This document shows positions 9,504 to 18,205 of a stretch of 39,229 bases of DNA, in pieces. The notes below the pieces were generated by a model. It did not search any database. It saw only the letters and a program-made list of their open reading frames with translations, and was not told the DNA's origin. Source of the stretch: Alphaproteobacteria bacterium (lineage in GTDB: Bacteria > Pseudomonadota > Alphaproteobacteria > GCA-2731375); NCBI GenBank assembly GCA_016869175.1, contig VGEV01000016.1:1-39229 (forward strand), read 5' to 3'. The number at the start of each line of letters is the position of its first letter. The first letter of the stretch is position 1. The position numbers and the translations under genes were made by a program.

Positions 9504-10844
9504 ATGGCATCGGCTGCTGAGCAACTGGCTGCCAACATCAATTTCGGCGCCTTCGCGCGCGCCACGGAGCTGAAGAAGCGCCTGTGGTTCACCCTGGGGG
9601 CGCTGATCGTCTACCGCATCGGCACCTATGTGCCGTTGCCGGGCATCGATCCGGTGGCGCTCGCAGAAATCATCCGCCAGCAGCAGGGCGGCATCCTGGG
9701 GATGTTCAACCTGTTTTCGGGCGGCGCGCTCAATCGCATGACGATTTTCGCGCTCAACATCATGCCCTACATCTCCGCCTCGATCATCATCCAGTTGATG
9801 ACCACGGTCTCGCCGCAGCTTGAGGCCTTGCGCAAGGAGGGCGAGGCAGGGCGCAAGAAGCTGAACCAGTATACTCGCTACGGCACGGTGCTGCTGACCA
9901 TAGTCCAGGCCTATGGCATCTCGGTCGGGCTCGAGGGCATGAGCGACGGCGGTGGTGGCGTGGTGTCGAAACCGGGCTTCTTCTTCCGTTTCACCACCGT
10001 GGTGACGCTGACCGGTGGCACCATGTTCTTGATGTGGTTGGGCGAGCAGATCACCGCGCGCGGGGTCGGCAATGGCATCTCGCTGATCATTTTCGCGGGC
10101 ATCGTGGCGGAATTGCCGGCGGCCCTCGCCGGCACGCTGGAACTCGGCCGCACCGGGGCATTGTCGCCGGTTTTCATCGTCTTCCTGATGCTGATGGTGG
10201 CGGCGGTGATCGGCGCCATCGTGTTCATGGAGCGTGCCCAGCGCCGCCTGCTGGTGCAGTATCCCAAGCGTCAGGTCGGGGCCCGCATGTTCGGTGGCGA
10301 GAGCTCGCACCTGCCGCTGAAGCTGAACACCGCCGGTGTCATCCCGCCGATCTTCGCCTCCTCGCTGCTGCTGCTGCCGATGACCATCGCCAGCTTTTCC
10401 AGCCAGGGCGGGCCGGAATGGCTGGTCACGGTGACCACGCTGCTGTCGCATGGCCAGCCGCTCTACATCGCGCTATATGTCGCGGGGATCGTGTTTTTCT
10501 GCTTCTTTTATACGGCGGTTGTGTTTAATCCGACCGACACCGCGGACAACCTGAAGAAGTATGGCGGCTTCATCCCCGGCATCCGTCCCGGCGCCCGTAC
10601 GGCGGAATATCTCGACTACGTGTTGACCCGGCTGACCGTGGTCGGCGCCCTTTACCTGTCGGCGGTCTGCATTCTGCCGGAGATCCTGATTGCCAATTAC
10701 TCGGTGCCGTTCTATTTCGGCGGCACTTCGCTGTTGATCGTGGTCAGCGTCACGATGGATACCGTTGCCCAGGTGCACAGCCACCTGCTGGCCCACCAAT
10801 ACGAGGGGCTGATCAAGAAGGCGAAATTGCGAGGCAGGCGCTGA
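9504..10844 (+). CDS. secY: Preprotein translocase subunit SecY
   Basis: SecY is the central channel of the Sec translocon in the inner membrane and works with SecE, SecG and SecA. The 446-residue product has the usual length and about ten hydrophobic segments. Landmarks include VYRIGTYVPLPGIDP in the TM1 region, LNIMPYISASIIIQLMT, the plug-side GNGISLIIFAGIV segment, and the cytosolic loop with NPTDTADNLKKYGGFIPGIRPG. Its location as the last gene of spc is standard. The TGA stop shares a base with the adk ATG, so the two are coupled. Confidence 0.98.
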   Translation: MASAAEQLAANINFGAFARATELKKRLWFTLGALIVYRIGTYVPLPGIDPVALAEIIRQQQGGILGMFNLFSGGALNRMTIFALNIMPYISASIIIQLMTTVSPQLEALRKEGEAGRKKLNQYTRYGTVLLTIVQAYGISVGLEGMSDGGGGVVSKPGFFFRFTTVVTLTGGTMFLMWLGEQITARGVGNGISLIIFAGIVAELPAALAGTLELGRTGALSPVFIVFLMLMVAAVIGAIVFMERAQRRLLVQYPKRQVGARMFGGESSHLPLKLNTAGVIPPIFASSLLLLPMTIASFSSQGGPEWLVTVTTLLSHGQPLYIALYVAGIVFFCFFYTAVVFNPTDTADNLKKYGGFIPGIRPGARTAEYLDYVLTRLTVVGALYLSAVCILPEILIANYSVPFYFGGTSLLIVVSVTMDTVAQVHSHLLAHQYEGLIKKAKLRGRR

Positions 10845-11497
10845 TGCGGCTGATCCTGTTGGGGCCGCCCGGCGCCGGCAAAGGGACCCAGGCGGAGCGC
10901 CTGCAGGCGCGTTTCGCTGTCGCCCAGCTTTCGACCGGCGACATGCTGCGGGCCGCCGCCAAGTCGGGCAGCGAGGTCGGACGGCAGGCGGCACGCATCA
11001 TGGCGCGGGGCGAACTGGTGCCGGACGCGGTGGTGGTTGGCATCATCGACGAGCGGGTGGATTCGGCCGATTGCCGTAATGGCTTCATCCTGGACGGCTT
11101 TCCGCGCACCATCGCGCAGGCGCAGGCGCTGGACGCGATGCTGGCGCGCAAGGGGCTGAAGCTCGACGCGGTGCTGGAACTGACGGTCGACGAGGAGGAG
11201 CTGGTCGACCGAATTTCCGGCCGCTTTGCCTGCGTCAAATGCGGCGCGGGCTATCATGACCGGCATTTGCAACCGAAGGTCGCGGGCGTGTGCGACCGCT
11301 GCGGCGGAACCGAGTTCAGCCGCCGGGCGGACGACAATGCGGTGGCCGTGCGCACCCGGCTGAAGGCGTTTCGCGAACAGACCGCGCCGCTTCTGCCCTA
11401 CTACCGCCAGCGCGGCATCTTGCGCAGCATCGACGGCATGACCGGGATCGACCAGGTGACAAAGGCGCTGTTTGCGGCTTTGGCGCCGCCGGCGTGA
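10844..11497 (+). CDS. adk: Adenylate kinase, zinc-lid type
   Basis: Adenylate kinase interconverts ATP + AMP and 2 ADP in the cytoplasm. The 217-residue product has the P-loop GPPGAGKGT at residues 8-16, the AMP-site LSTGDMLR and the DGFPRT motif near residue 84. The LID domain carries four cysteines in two CxxC pairs (C130, C133, C150, C153), so it is probably the zinc-binding form, unlike the E. coli enzyme. It follows secY with a 1-nt overlap, as in many alphaproteobacteria. A 145-nt gap separates it from rpsM. Confidence 0.98.
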   Translation: MRLILLGPPGAGKGTQAERLQARFAVAQLSTGDMLRAAAKSGSEVGRQAARIMARGELVPDAVVVGIIDERVDSADCRNGFILDGFPRTIAQAQALDAMLARKGLKLDAVLELTVDEEELVDRISGRFACVKCGAGYHDRHLQPKVAGVCDRCGGTEFSRRADDNAVAVRTRLKAFREQTAPLLPYYRQRGILRSIDGMTGIDQVTKALFAALAPPA

Positions 11498-11547
11498 ACC
11501 GACCGGGCGTCGCCGGCCGGGCTATGGTAAACGGGTCGCTAAAGCTG

Positions 11548-11576
11548 TTGACAGGATTAGCGAAAAACGGTAGGTG
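11548..11576 (+). promoter_or_regulatory. Candidate promoter for the alpha operon
   Basis: The adk-rpsM gap contains a perfect TTGACA at 11548-11553. Seventeen bases later the hexamer TAGGTG occupies the -10 position. The -35 is ideal but the -10 is poor, so this is a suggestion only. The gap is the longest non-coding stretch inside the ribosomal region, which fits a separate start for rpsM-rpsK-rpoA-rplQ. Confidence 0.4.
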
Positions 11577-11642
11577 CACGGTCTTCGGCTGGGGCCGCCG
11601 GGCCGTCGGCGCAATCCTGCTGAACAGTGAGGGAATCGTCCA

Positions 11643-12020
11643 GTGGCACGCATCGCGGGCGTGAACATCCCGACCAACAAGCGGGTCGAGGTGGCGCTAA
11701 CCTACATTCACGGCATTGGCCGCTCCAAGTCGAAGGAGATTTGCGGCAAGGTTGGTATCCCGGCCGACCGGCGCGTCAGCCAGTTGACCGAGCACGAGGT
11801 GATTCAGATCCGCGAGACGATCGACCGCGAATACTCGGTCGAGGGCGACCTGCGCCGCGAAACGGCGATGAACATCAAGCGGTTGATGGACCTTGGCTGC
11901 TATCGCGGCCTGCGCCATCGCCGCGGTCTGCCGGTCAGGGGCCAGCGGACGCATACCAACGCCCGGACCCGCAAGGGCAAGGCGCGGCCGGTTGCCGGCA
12001 AGAAGAAAGCGACCAAGTAG
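11643..12020 (+). CDS. rpsM: 30S ribosomal protein S13
   Basis: S13 lies in the 30S head, bridges to the 50S and contacts P-site tRNA. The 125-residue product reads [20 protein letters not shown] from a GTG start codon. The helix-two-turn-helix core ([14 protein letters not shown]) and the C-terminal [21 protein letters not shown] signature are intact. The tail is rich in lysine ([13 protein letters not shown]). It opens the alpha operon and may have its own promoter about 70-95 bp upstream. rpmJ (L36), which precedes rpsM in E. coli, is absent here. Confidence 0.98.
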   Translation: MARIAGVNIPTNKRVEVALTYIHGIGRSKSKEICGKVGIPADRRVSQLTEHEVIQIRETIDREYSVEGDLRRETAMNIKRLMDLGCYRGLRHRRGLPVRGQRTHTNARTRKGKARPVAGKKKATK

Positions 12021-12029
12021 GACGAACCG

Positions 12030-12419
12030 ATGGCCAAGGACAAGACGCGCACGCGCAAACGCGAGCGCAAGAACATTACGTCGGGCATCGCCCACGTCAG
12101 CGCTTCGTTCAACAACACGATGATCACCATCACCGACGTGCAGGGCAACGTGGTGGCGTGGTCGTCATCGGGCTCGATGGGGTTCAAGGGGTCGCGCAAG
12201 TCGACGCCCTATGCGGCGCAGATGGCGGCGGAGGATGCCGGTCGCAAGGCGGCGGAGCATGGCGTCCGCACGCTCGATGTGATGGTCAAGGGGCCGGGCT
12301 CGGGGCGCGAGTCGGCGTTGCGCGCGTTGCAGGCTGCCGGCTTCGTCCTCACCGCCATCAAGGACGTGACGCCGATCCCGCACAATGGCTGTCGGCCGCC
12401 GAAACGCCGGCGCGTCTGA
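12030..12419 (+). CDS. rpsK: 30S ribosomal protein S11
   Basis: S11 sits on the 30S platform near the E site. The 129-residue product has a basic lead ([20 protein letters not shown]), then [20 protein letters not shown] and the C-terminal signature [23 protein letters not shown]-type ending. Length and residues are normal. It follows rpsM by 9 nt. The next gene, rpoA, starts only after 106 nt. Confidence 0.98.
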   Translation: MAKDKTRTRKRERKNITSGIAHVSASFNNTMITITDVQGNVVAWSSSGSMGFKGSRKSTPYAAQMAAEDAGRKAAEHGVRTLDVMVKGPGSGRESALRALQAAGFVLTAIKDVTPIPHNGCRPPKRRRV

Positions 12420-12525
12420 TCGCAGCCGTTGGCGCCGGGCGTCGCCTCGGGCGGGGCGATGGCGGTGCCTGGAAGTGAGTGAGACCCGTTTGCGCGGCCT
12501 GGAGCCGCCTAGCCGAGGGTGAGCC

Positions 12526-13542
12526 GTGATCCAGAAGCAGTGGCAACACCTGATCAAGCCGAACAAGCTGAGCGTGGAGTCGGGGCTCGACCCGCGGCGC
12601 ACGGCCAGTGTCACGGCCGAACCGTTGGAGCGTGGCTTCGGCCTGACCTTGGGAAATGCCTTGCGCCGGGTGCTGCTGTCCTCGTTGACCGGGGCCGCCG
12701 TCACTTCGGTGCAGATCGACGGCGTGCTGCACGAGTTCTCCTCCATACCGGGCGTGCGCGAGGATGTGACCGACATCGTGCTCAACTTGAAGGCGCTGGC
12801 GCTGAAGATGCACACCGAAGGCAGCCGGCGGGTCAGCTTGCGCGCCGAGGGTCCGGGCGAGGTGCGCGCCGGTCAGATCCAGTGCGGCGCCGATGTCGAG
12901 ATCCTCAATCCCGATCTGGTCATTTGCCACTTGGACCGTGGCAGCAAGTTGTCGATGGAAATGACCGTCGAGACCGGCAAGGGCTATGTGCCGGCCGACC
13001 GCAACCGGGCCGAGGATTCGCCGATCGGCCTGATCCCGGTCGACGCGGTGTTCACGCCGATCCGGCGGGTTGCCTACAAGGTCGAGAATACGCGCGAAGG
13101 CCAGTATCTCGACTACGACAAGCTTACCATGCAGGTCGAGACCGACGGCACGGTCAAGCCGGAGGACGCCGTCGCCTATGCCGCGCGCATCCTGCAGGAC
13201 CAGCTCCAGCTCTTCATCAATTTCGAGGAGCCGCGCGAGGAGCCGAAGAAGCTGGACACCGACCGGCCTAAGTTCAATCGCCACCTGTTGCGCAAGGTGG
13301 ACGAATTGGAACTCTCGGTGCGTTCGGCCAACTGCCTCAAGAACGACAACATCATCTATATTGGCGACCTGGTGCAGAAGTCGGAGGTGGAGATGCTGCG
13401 GACGCCCAATTTCGGCCGCAAGTCGCTCAACGAGATCAAGGAAGTGTTGCAGCAGATGGGCCTGCATCTGGGGATGGAGATCTCCGATTGGCCGCCGGAC
13501 AACATCGACGAGCTGGCCAAGCAGCTCGAGACCGAGTTCTAG
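12526..13542 (+). CDS. rpoA: RNA polymerase alpha subunit
   Basis: Alpha dimerises to nucleate RNA polymerase assembly, and its C-terminal domain binds UP elements and activators. The 338-residue product, from a GTG start, has the NTD landmarks [20 protein letters not shown] and [21 protein letters not shown] linker near residues 235-250 leads to a CTD with [20 protein letters not shown] and [14 protein letters not shown]. The arginine of VRSANCLK corresponds to R265 of E. coli, the key UP-element contact. It lies between rpsK and rplQ as expected. Confidence 0.98.
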   Translation: MIQKQWQHLIKPNKLSVESGLDPRRTASVTAEPLERGFGLTLGNALRRVLLSSLTGAAVTSVQIDGVLHEFSSIPGVREDVTDIVLNLKALALKMHTEGSRRVSLRAEGPGEVRAGQIQCGADVEILNPDLVICHLDRGSKLSMEMTVETGKGYVPADRNRAEDSPIGLIPVDAVFTPIRRVAYKVENTREGQYLDYDKLTMQVETDGTVKPEDAVAYAARILQDQLQLFINFEEPREEPKKLDTDRPKFNRHLLRKVDELELSVRSANCLKNDNIIYIGDLVQKSEVEMLRTPNFGRKSLNEIKEVLQQMGLHLGMEISDWPPDNIDELAKQLETEF

Positions 13543-13569
13543 GCCGGTCGCGGCCGGAGGGAGCGGGTT

Positions 13570-13998
13570 ATGCGTCATCGCGTGAACGGTCGCGGGTTCA
13601 GCCGCTCAAGCGAGCACCGCAAGGCAATGTTCGCCAACTTGTCGTGCTCGCTTCTGAAGCACGAGCAGATCAGCACGACGCTGCCCAAGGCCAAGGACTT
13701 GCGGCCGATCGTGGAGCGGCTGATCACGCTGGGCAAACGGGGCAGCCTGCATGCCCGGCGTATCGCCCATGCGCGCCTGCCCGAGGCAGGCGTGGTAGAC
13801 AAGCTGTTCGGCGAGTTGGCCGAGCGTTATCGCGAGCGTTCGGGTGGCTACGTGCGCATCCTGAAGGCTGGCTTCCGGCATGGCGACATGGCGCCGATGG
13901 CGGTCATCGAGCTGGTCAACCGCAACCCCGAAGCCAAGGGCGCCGGCGATCGCCCGGAAGCTGATGCCGAGCCGGCAACGGCCGAACAGGCCGCCTGA
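13570..13998 (+). CDS. rplQ: 50S ribosomal protein L17
   Basis: L17 is a 50S protein close to the tunnel exit. The 142-residue product starts [20 protein letters not shown] and contains LIKHEQ-like [19 protein letters not shown], and [24 protein letters not shown] at the end of the folded part. An acidic, alanine-rich tail ([17 protein letters not shown]) of about 20 residues follows. It is the last ribosomal gene, and its stop codon falls in the loop of a perfect 8-bp inverted repeat. Confidence 0.98.
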   Translation: MRHRVNGRGFSRSSEHRKAMFANLSCSLLKHEQISTTLPKAKDLRPIVERLITLGKRGSLHARRIAHARLPEAGVVDKLFGELAERYRERSGGYVRILKAGFRHGDMAPMAVIELVNRNPEAKGAGDRPEADAEPATAEQAA

Positions 13999-14008
13999 CT
14001 GGCGGCCT
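13988..14008 (+). terminator. Hairpin at the end of rplQ, possible transcription terminator
   Basis: The sequence AGGCCGCC-TGACT-GGCGGCCT is a perfect 8-bp inverted repeat with a 5-nt loop. The rplQ TGA lies at the start of the loop. No T-tract follows, so intrinsic termination in the E. coli sense is not supported. It may slow polymerase, protect the 3' end, or act with Rho. Confidence 0.4.
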
Positions 14009-14080
14009 AAGCGGGCGGCGCCGGGTCGCCGTCGGGGCATGTTAGGCTGGGCCCTGGCCACGTGAGCGGTGCTGGGCGTG

Positions 14081-15505
14081 ATGGGCGCGGCCGTGAAATG
14101 GACGATACTGGCGCTGCTGGCACTGCTGGCGCTGGTCTCGGTCGCGCCCGTGCCGGCAGAGGAACGGCGGCTGCCGTTGAGCCGGGCGGAGAGCCAGCTC
14201 TCGTTTGCGCCGCTGGTGAAGCAGGCGGCGCCGGCGGTGGTCAACATCTACGTCCGGCAGGTGGTGCAGGAGGCGGGGCGTTCGCCCTTCTTTGACGATC
14301 CGTTCTTCCGTCAGTTCTTCGGCGATCGCTTCAATTTCGACGGCCCCGCCCGCCGGCGCATGCAAGCCTCGCTGGGCTCGGGCGTGCTGGTCAGCCAGGA
14401 CGGACTGATCGTCACCAACCATCATGTGGTGCGGCACAAGGGCACCATCACCGTGGCCTTGGCCGACCGACGCGAATTCGAAGCCAAGCTGGTCTTGAGC
14501 GACGAAAAGACCGACCTTGCCATCCTGCGCATCGATGCCGCGGGCGAGCACCTGCCGCATCTGCCGCTGGGCGATTCCGATGCCCTGGAGGTGGGCGATC
14601 TGGTGCTGGCGATCGGCAACCCGTTCAACGTCGGTCAAACCGTGACCAGCGGCATCGTCTCCGCCCTGGCGCGCAGTGGCGTCGGCGCCTCCGATCTGCA
14701 GTCCTTCATCCAGACCGACGCGGCCATCAACCCCGGCAATTCAGGCGGCGCCCTGATCGACATGGCGGGCCGGCTGGTTGGCGTCAACACCGCGATCTTC
14801 TCGCGCAGCGGCGGCTCGCACGGCATTGGCTTCGCGGTGCCGGCCAGCGTCGTGCGCGTGGTGTTACAGAGCGCCAAGACGGGTTCGCCCGTGGTCCGTC
14901 GGCCGTGGCTCGGTGCCGCCTTGCAGGACGTGACGGCGGAACGGGCGGGATCGCTGGGCCTGGCGCGACCGGGGGGTGCGCTGGTGCGGCAGGTCGCGCC
15001 GGGCAGCCCGGCGGAAGCGGCCGGCCTGCGCCCGGGCGATGTCATCGTGGAACTGGAGGGTAAGCCTGTCGCGGACGCCGCCGGCACGATCCATCGTCTG
15101 GGCACGCTGGCGGTCGGCGGCCGCGCCGGACTGACGGCGCAGCGCGACGGACGCGCCCAGCAGCTCAGCTTGCCGTTGCTGCGGGCACCGGAAACGCCGC
15201 CACGCAACGAGACCGCCCTGAACGGCCGGCATCCGCTGGCCGGTGCCACCATCGCCAATCTGTCGCCGGCGCTGGCCGAGGAAATGGATCTCGACACGAC
15301 GGCCGGCGTGGTGGTGATTGCGGTGCGCGGCGGCTCGCCCGCCGCCAACTTGAGGGTACGGGCGGGCGATCGGGTTCTGGCGGTCAACGGGGTCGAGACG
15401 GGCAGCGTCGAGCAGGTGCGCCGGCAACTCGACCGTGCCACGGGCGAATGGCGGCTCAACCTGCAGCGGGGCGAGCAGGTGCTGAACCTGATCGTGCGGG
15501 CGTGA
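14081..15505 (+). CDS. Periplasmic HtrA/Deg-family serine protease
   Basis: The product is a trypsin-like protease with two PDZ domains that degrades damaged envelope proteins. From the ATG at 14081 it is 474 residues with a hydrophobic signal segment (WTILALLALLALVSVAPVPA, residues 7-26), so it is exported. The triad is H115 in TNHHVV, D145 in KTDLAILR and S221 in NPGNSGGAL. PDZ1 spans about 265-365 (GSPAEAAGLRPGDVI) and PDZ2 about 378-470. In-frame GTG codons at 14069 and 14078 are alternative starts. It is 82 nt after rplQ and overlaps rarA by 4 nt. DegP, DegQ and MucD subtypes cannot be separated from sequence alone. Confidence 0.93.
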   Translation: MGAAVKWTILALLALLALVSVAPVPAEERRLPLSRAESQLSFAPLVKQAAPAVVNIYVRQVVQEAGRSPFFDDPFFRQFFGDRFNFDGPARRRMQASLGSGVLVSQDGLIVTNHHVVRHKGTITVALADRREFEAKLVLSDEKTDLAILRIDAAGEHLPHLPLGDSDALEVGDLVLAIGNPFNVGQTVTSGIVSALARSGVGASDLQSFIQTDAAINPGNSGGALIDMAGRLVGVNTAIFSRSGGSHGIGFAVPASVVRVVLQSAKTGSPVVRRPWLGAALQDVTAERAGSLGLARPGGALVRQVAPGSPAEAAGLRPGDVIVELEGKPVADAAGTIHRLGTLAVGGRAGLTAQRDGRAQQLSLPLLRAPETPPRNETALNGRHPLAGATIANLSPALAEEMDLDTTAGVVVIAVRGGSPAANLRVRAGDRVLAVNGVETGSVEQVRRQLDRATGEWRLNLQRGEQVLNLIVRA

Positions 15506-16818
15506 GAACGCTGTTCGAGGCAACCGCGCCCGAGGCGGACGCAAGCCGACCGCTGGCCGATCGGTTGCGCCCCAGGCAGCTCGGCGATGTGCTGGGTCAG
15601 GAACACCTGATCGGTCCCGAAGGACCGCTGACGCGTATGCTGGCGGCGCGGCACCTGCCGTCGCTGATCCTGTGGGGACCGCCAGGCACCGGCAAGACCA
15701 CCATCGCGCGCCTGCTGGCCGAGCGTGTGGGCCTGCATTTCGAGCAACTCTCGGCCGTGTTCTCCGGCGTGGCGGACTTGCGCAAGGCCTTCGAGGCGGC
15801 ACGCAAGCGGCGCCGGGACGGCGTCGGCATGCTGCTGTTCGTCGACGAGATCCACCGCTTCAACCGCGCGCAACAGGACGGCTTTCTGCCCTATGTCGAG
15901 GACGGCACGGTGACCCTGGTCGGCGCCACCACGGAGAACCCGTCGTTCGAATTGAATGGCGCGTTGCTCTCGCGCTGTCATGTGCTGGTGCTGAAGCGGT
16001 TGGAGGACCCGGCTCTGGAAGCGCTGTTGCGGCGGGCGGAGCAGGCCATCGGGCGGAAGCTGGCGCTGAGCGACGAGGCCCGCGCGGCGTTGCGCGCGAT
16101 GGCCGACGGCGATGGTCGGTTTGTCATCAACCTGGCCGAGGACCTGCTGGGCGATCCCGACCAGGACGTGCTGGATACCGCGCGGCTGTCGGCGCGGGTG
16201 CAGCGTCGCGCACCGCTCTACGACAAGGCGCAGGAAGGCCACTACAACCTGATCAGCGCGCTGCACAAGTCGCTGCGCGGCTCCGACGCGGACGCGGCAC
16301 TCTATTGGCTGGCGCGCATGCTGGCGGGCGGCGAGCAGCCGCTCTACATCGCCCGGCGGCTGGTGCGGTTCGCGGTCGAGGATGTCGGTCTCGCCGATCC
16401 CGAAGCGGTGCACCAGGCGCTGGCGGCCAAGGAGGTCTACGATTTCCTCGGCTCGCCGGAAGGCGAACTGGCCTTGGCGCAGGCGGTCGTCTATCTCGCC
16501 ACGGCGCCCAAGTCGAACGCGCTCTACGTCGCCTTCGGCGAGGCTGGACGATCGGCGCGGGAGACCGGTTCGCTGATGCCGCCGCTGCACATCCTGAACG
16601 CGACGACCCGGCTCATGCGCGATCTGGGCTATGCCAAGGGCTATCGCTACGATCACGATACCGAGGAAGGTTTCTCGGGGCAGAACTATTTCCCCGAAGA
16701 CCTGCCTCGCCAGGCGTTCTACCGCCCTGGCGAGCGGGGCTTCGAGCGCGAGGTGGCCAAGCGGCTGGCCTACTGGAGCAGGCTGCGGCAGCGGGCGGGC
16801 AGCGAGGATCCGGCGTGA
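15502..16818 (+). CDS. rarA: Replication-associated recombination protein A (AAA+ ATPase)
   Basis: RarA (MgsA) is a clamp-loader-like ATPase acting at stalled replication forks. From a GTG start overlapping the htrA stop (GTGA) it has 438 residues. Walker A is GPPGTGKT at residues 59-66, Walker B is LLFVDEIHRF at 111-120, and sensor 1 is GATTENPSFELNGALLSRC. The C-terminal half has the RarA-specific KAQEGHYNLISALHKSLRGSD block and the LPPLHILNATTRLM-type region (MPPLHILNATTRLM). It is coupled at both ends by 4-nt overlaps, and htrA-rarA-crcB-rluC forms an evident operon. Confidence 0.95.
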   Translation: MRTLFEATAPEADASRPLADRLRPRQLGDVLGQEHLIGPEGPLTRMLAARHLPSLILWGPPGTGKTTIARLLAERVGLHFEQLSAVFSGVADLRKAFEAARKRRRDGVGMLLFVDEIHRFNRAQQDGFLPYVEDGTVTLVGATTENPSFELNGALLSRCHVLVLKRLEDPALEALLRRAEQAIGRKLALSDEARAALRAMADGDGRFVINLAEDLLGDPDQDVLDTARLSARVQRRAPLYDKAQEGHYNLISALHKSLRGSDADAALYWLARMLAGGEQPLYIARRLVRFAVEDVGLADPEAVHQALAAKEVYDFLGSPEGELALAQAVVYLATAPKSNALYVAFGEAGRSARETGSLMPPLHILNATTRLMRDLGYAKGYRYDHDTEEGFSGQNYFPEDLPRQAFYRPGERGFEREVAKRLAYWSRLRQRAGSEDPA

Positions 16819-17195
16819 AGCTGTTGCTGGCCGTGGCGGCGGGTGGGGCGCTCGGCTCGCTCGGCCGCTATCTGTTGAGCGGCCAGATGGGTCGTCTGCT
16901 GGGCCTTGGCTTTCCCTGGGGTACGCTCGCGGTCAACATCCTGGGCTCGTTGGCGATGGGTCTGCTGGTGGCGGCGATGGCGCTGCGCTGGAACGCGTCG
17001 GCGGAACTGCGCGCCTTTCTCACCATCGGGATCCTTGGCGGCTTCACCACGTTCTCGGCCTTCTCGTTGGAAGTGGTCCTGCTGCTGGAGCGCGGCCAGT
17101 GGGTTCCGGCGGCGGCCTATGTCGTGGCCTCGGTCGCGCTGTCTGTAGGTGGCTTGTTCCTGGGCCTCTTGCTGATGCGCCAGGCCCTGGCATGA
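16815..17195 (+). CDS. crcB: CrcB/Fluc fluoride channel
   Basis: CrcB (Fluc) is a small dual-topology inner-membrane channel that exports fluoride. The 126-residue product, from a GTG start overlapping the rarA stop, has four hydrophobic segments. It shows the family motifs GGALGSLGRYLLS at the N-terminus, PWGTLAVNILGSLAMG in the second helix and the GFTTFSAFSLE signature in the third (about residues 76-86). The phenylalanines of the TTFS motif belong to the fluoride pathway in characterised Flucs. No fluoride riboswitch is seen upstream, and the gene is coupled to housekeeping neighbours. Confidence 0.94.
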   Translation: MKLLLAVAAGGALGSLGRYLLSGQMGRLLGLGFPWGTLAVNILGSLAMGLLVAAMALRWNASAELRAFLTIGILGGFTTFSAFSLEVVLLLERGQWVPAAAYVVASVALSVGGLFLGLLLMRQALA

Positions 17196-18172
17196 GCCAG
17201 ATCGCGCAGCTTCAGGTGGGCCCGGAGGAAGCGGGCCTGCGCCTCGACCGCTGGTTCAAGCAGCGCTTTCCCGACCTGCCGCACGGCCGGCTCGAGCGGC
17301 TGCTGCGCACCGGCCAGGTTCGGGTCAACGGCGCGCGCGCCAAGTCCGGGCTGCGGCTGGCGGCTGGCCAGTTGGTGCGGGTGCCGCCGCTGCGGGCCGC
17401 GGCGCCCGAACGGCTGCCGCCGCCGGTCGACCAGGCCGAGGCGGAGGCACTGCGCGCGCGCGTGCTCTATCGCGACGACGAGGTGCTGGCCCTCGACAAG
17501 CCGGCCGGACTCGCGGTGCAAGGCGGCAGCGGCCAGACAAGGCACCTGGACGGCCTGCTCGATGCCTTGCGTTTCGATGCCGCCGAGCGGCCGCGCCTGG
17601 TGCATCGGTTGGACCAGGATACCAGCGGAGTGCTGCTGCTGGCGCGTGGCGCCGCGGCTGCCCGCCGGTTGACCGAGGCGTTTCGCCGAGGCGAGGTCGC
17701 CAAGCTCTATTGGGCCATCGTTGCCGGCGTGCCGCAGCCGCCGCGTGGCCGGATCGACGCGGCGCTGGTCAAGCGCGGCCGGCCTGGCGGCGAGCGGGTG
17801 CGGGTGGACGACGACGAGGGCCGCCCGGCGGAGACGGACTACGCCACGCTCGACCGGGCGGGGCGCCGCGCCGCCTTGCTGGCGCTGCAGCCGCTCACCG
17901 GACGCACCCATCAACTGCGCGCGCATCTGGCGGCGATCGGCACGCCCATCCTGGGCGACGGCAAGTATGGCGGGCAGGCCGCCTTCCTGCCGGGCATGAC
18001 GCTGGTGCGGCGGCTGCACTTGCATGCCCGTCGGTTGTTGTTCCGGCGGGCGAACGGCAGGCGCGTGACCGTCGTGGCGCCGCCGCCCCCGCACCTAGCG
18101 GAGACGGCGGCGGCGCTCGGCTTCGTGCTGGCGGAGGCGGAGGATCCTTTCGCCGCCGACGGAATTCAGTAA
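17192..18172 (+). CDS. RluA-family 23S rRNA pseudouridine synthase (RluC-like)
   Basis: This family isomerises specific uridines of 23S rRNA, and RluC targets positions 955, 2504 and 2580 in E. coli. The 326-residue product has an N-terminal S4 domain (about 10-70, LDRWFKQRFPDLPHGRLERLL) and a catalytic domain with HRLDQDTSGVLLLAR. D141 in that motif is the nucleophile. LTGRTHQLRAHLAAIGTPILGD supplies the second signature. Start ATG overlaps the crcB stop by 4 nt (ATGA). RluC is the likeliest member given its place next to rarA and crcB, but RluD-type specificity cannot be ruled out. Confidence 0.9.
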   Translation: MSQIAQLQVGPEEAGLRLDRWFKQRFPDLPHGRLERLLRTGQVRVNGARAKSGLRLAAGQLVRVPPLRAAAPERLPPPVDQAEAEALRARVLYRDDEVLALDKPAGLAVQGGSGQTRHLDGLLDALRFDAAERPRLVHRLDQDTSGVLLLARGAAAARRLTEAFRRGEVAKLYWAIVAGVPQPPRGRIDAALVKRGRPGGERVRVDDDEGRPAETDYATLDRAGRRAALLALQPLTGRTHQLRAHLAAIGTPILGDGKYGGQAAFLPGMTLVRRLHLHARRLLFRRANGRRVTVVAPPPPHLAETAAALGFVLAEAEDPFAADGIQ

Positions 18173-18205
18173 TCTGACGAGCCAAGCGAGAGGGGAACGA
18201 GGACG

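Noticed and set aside
14635-16656. A 673-codon minus-strand frame opposite htrA and rarA
   Set aside because: It is a shadow of the two real genes. No domain is recognisable, and its extent follows the absence of TAG, TGA and TAA complements in GC-rich codons.
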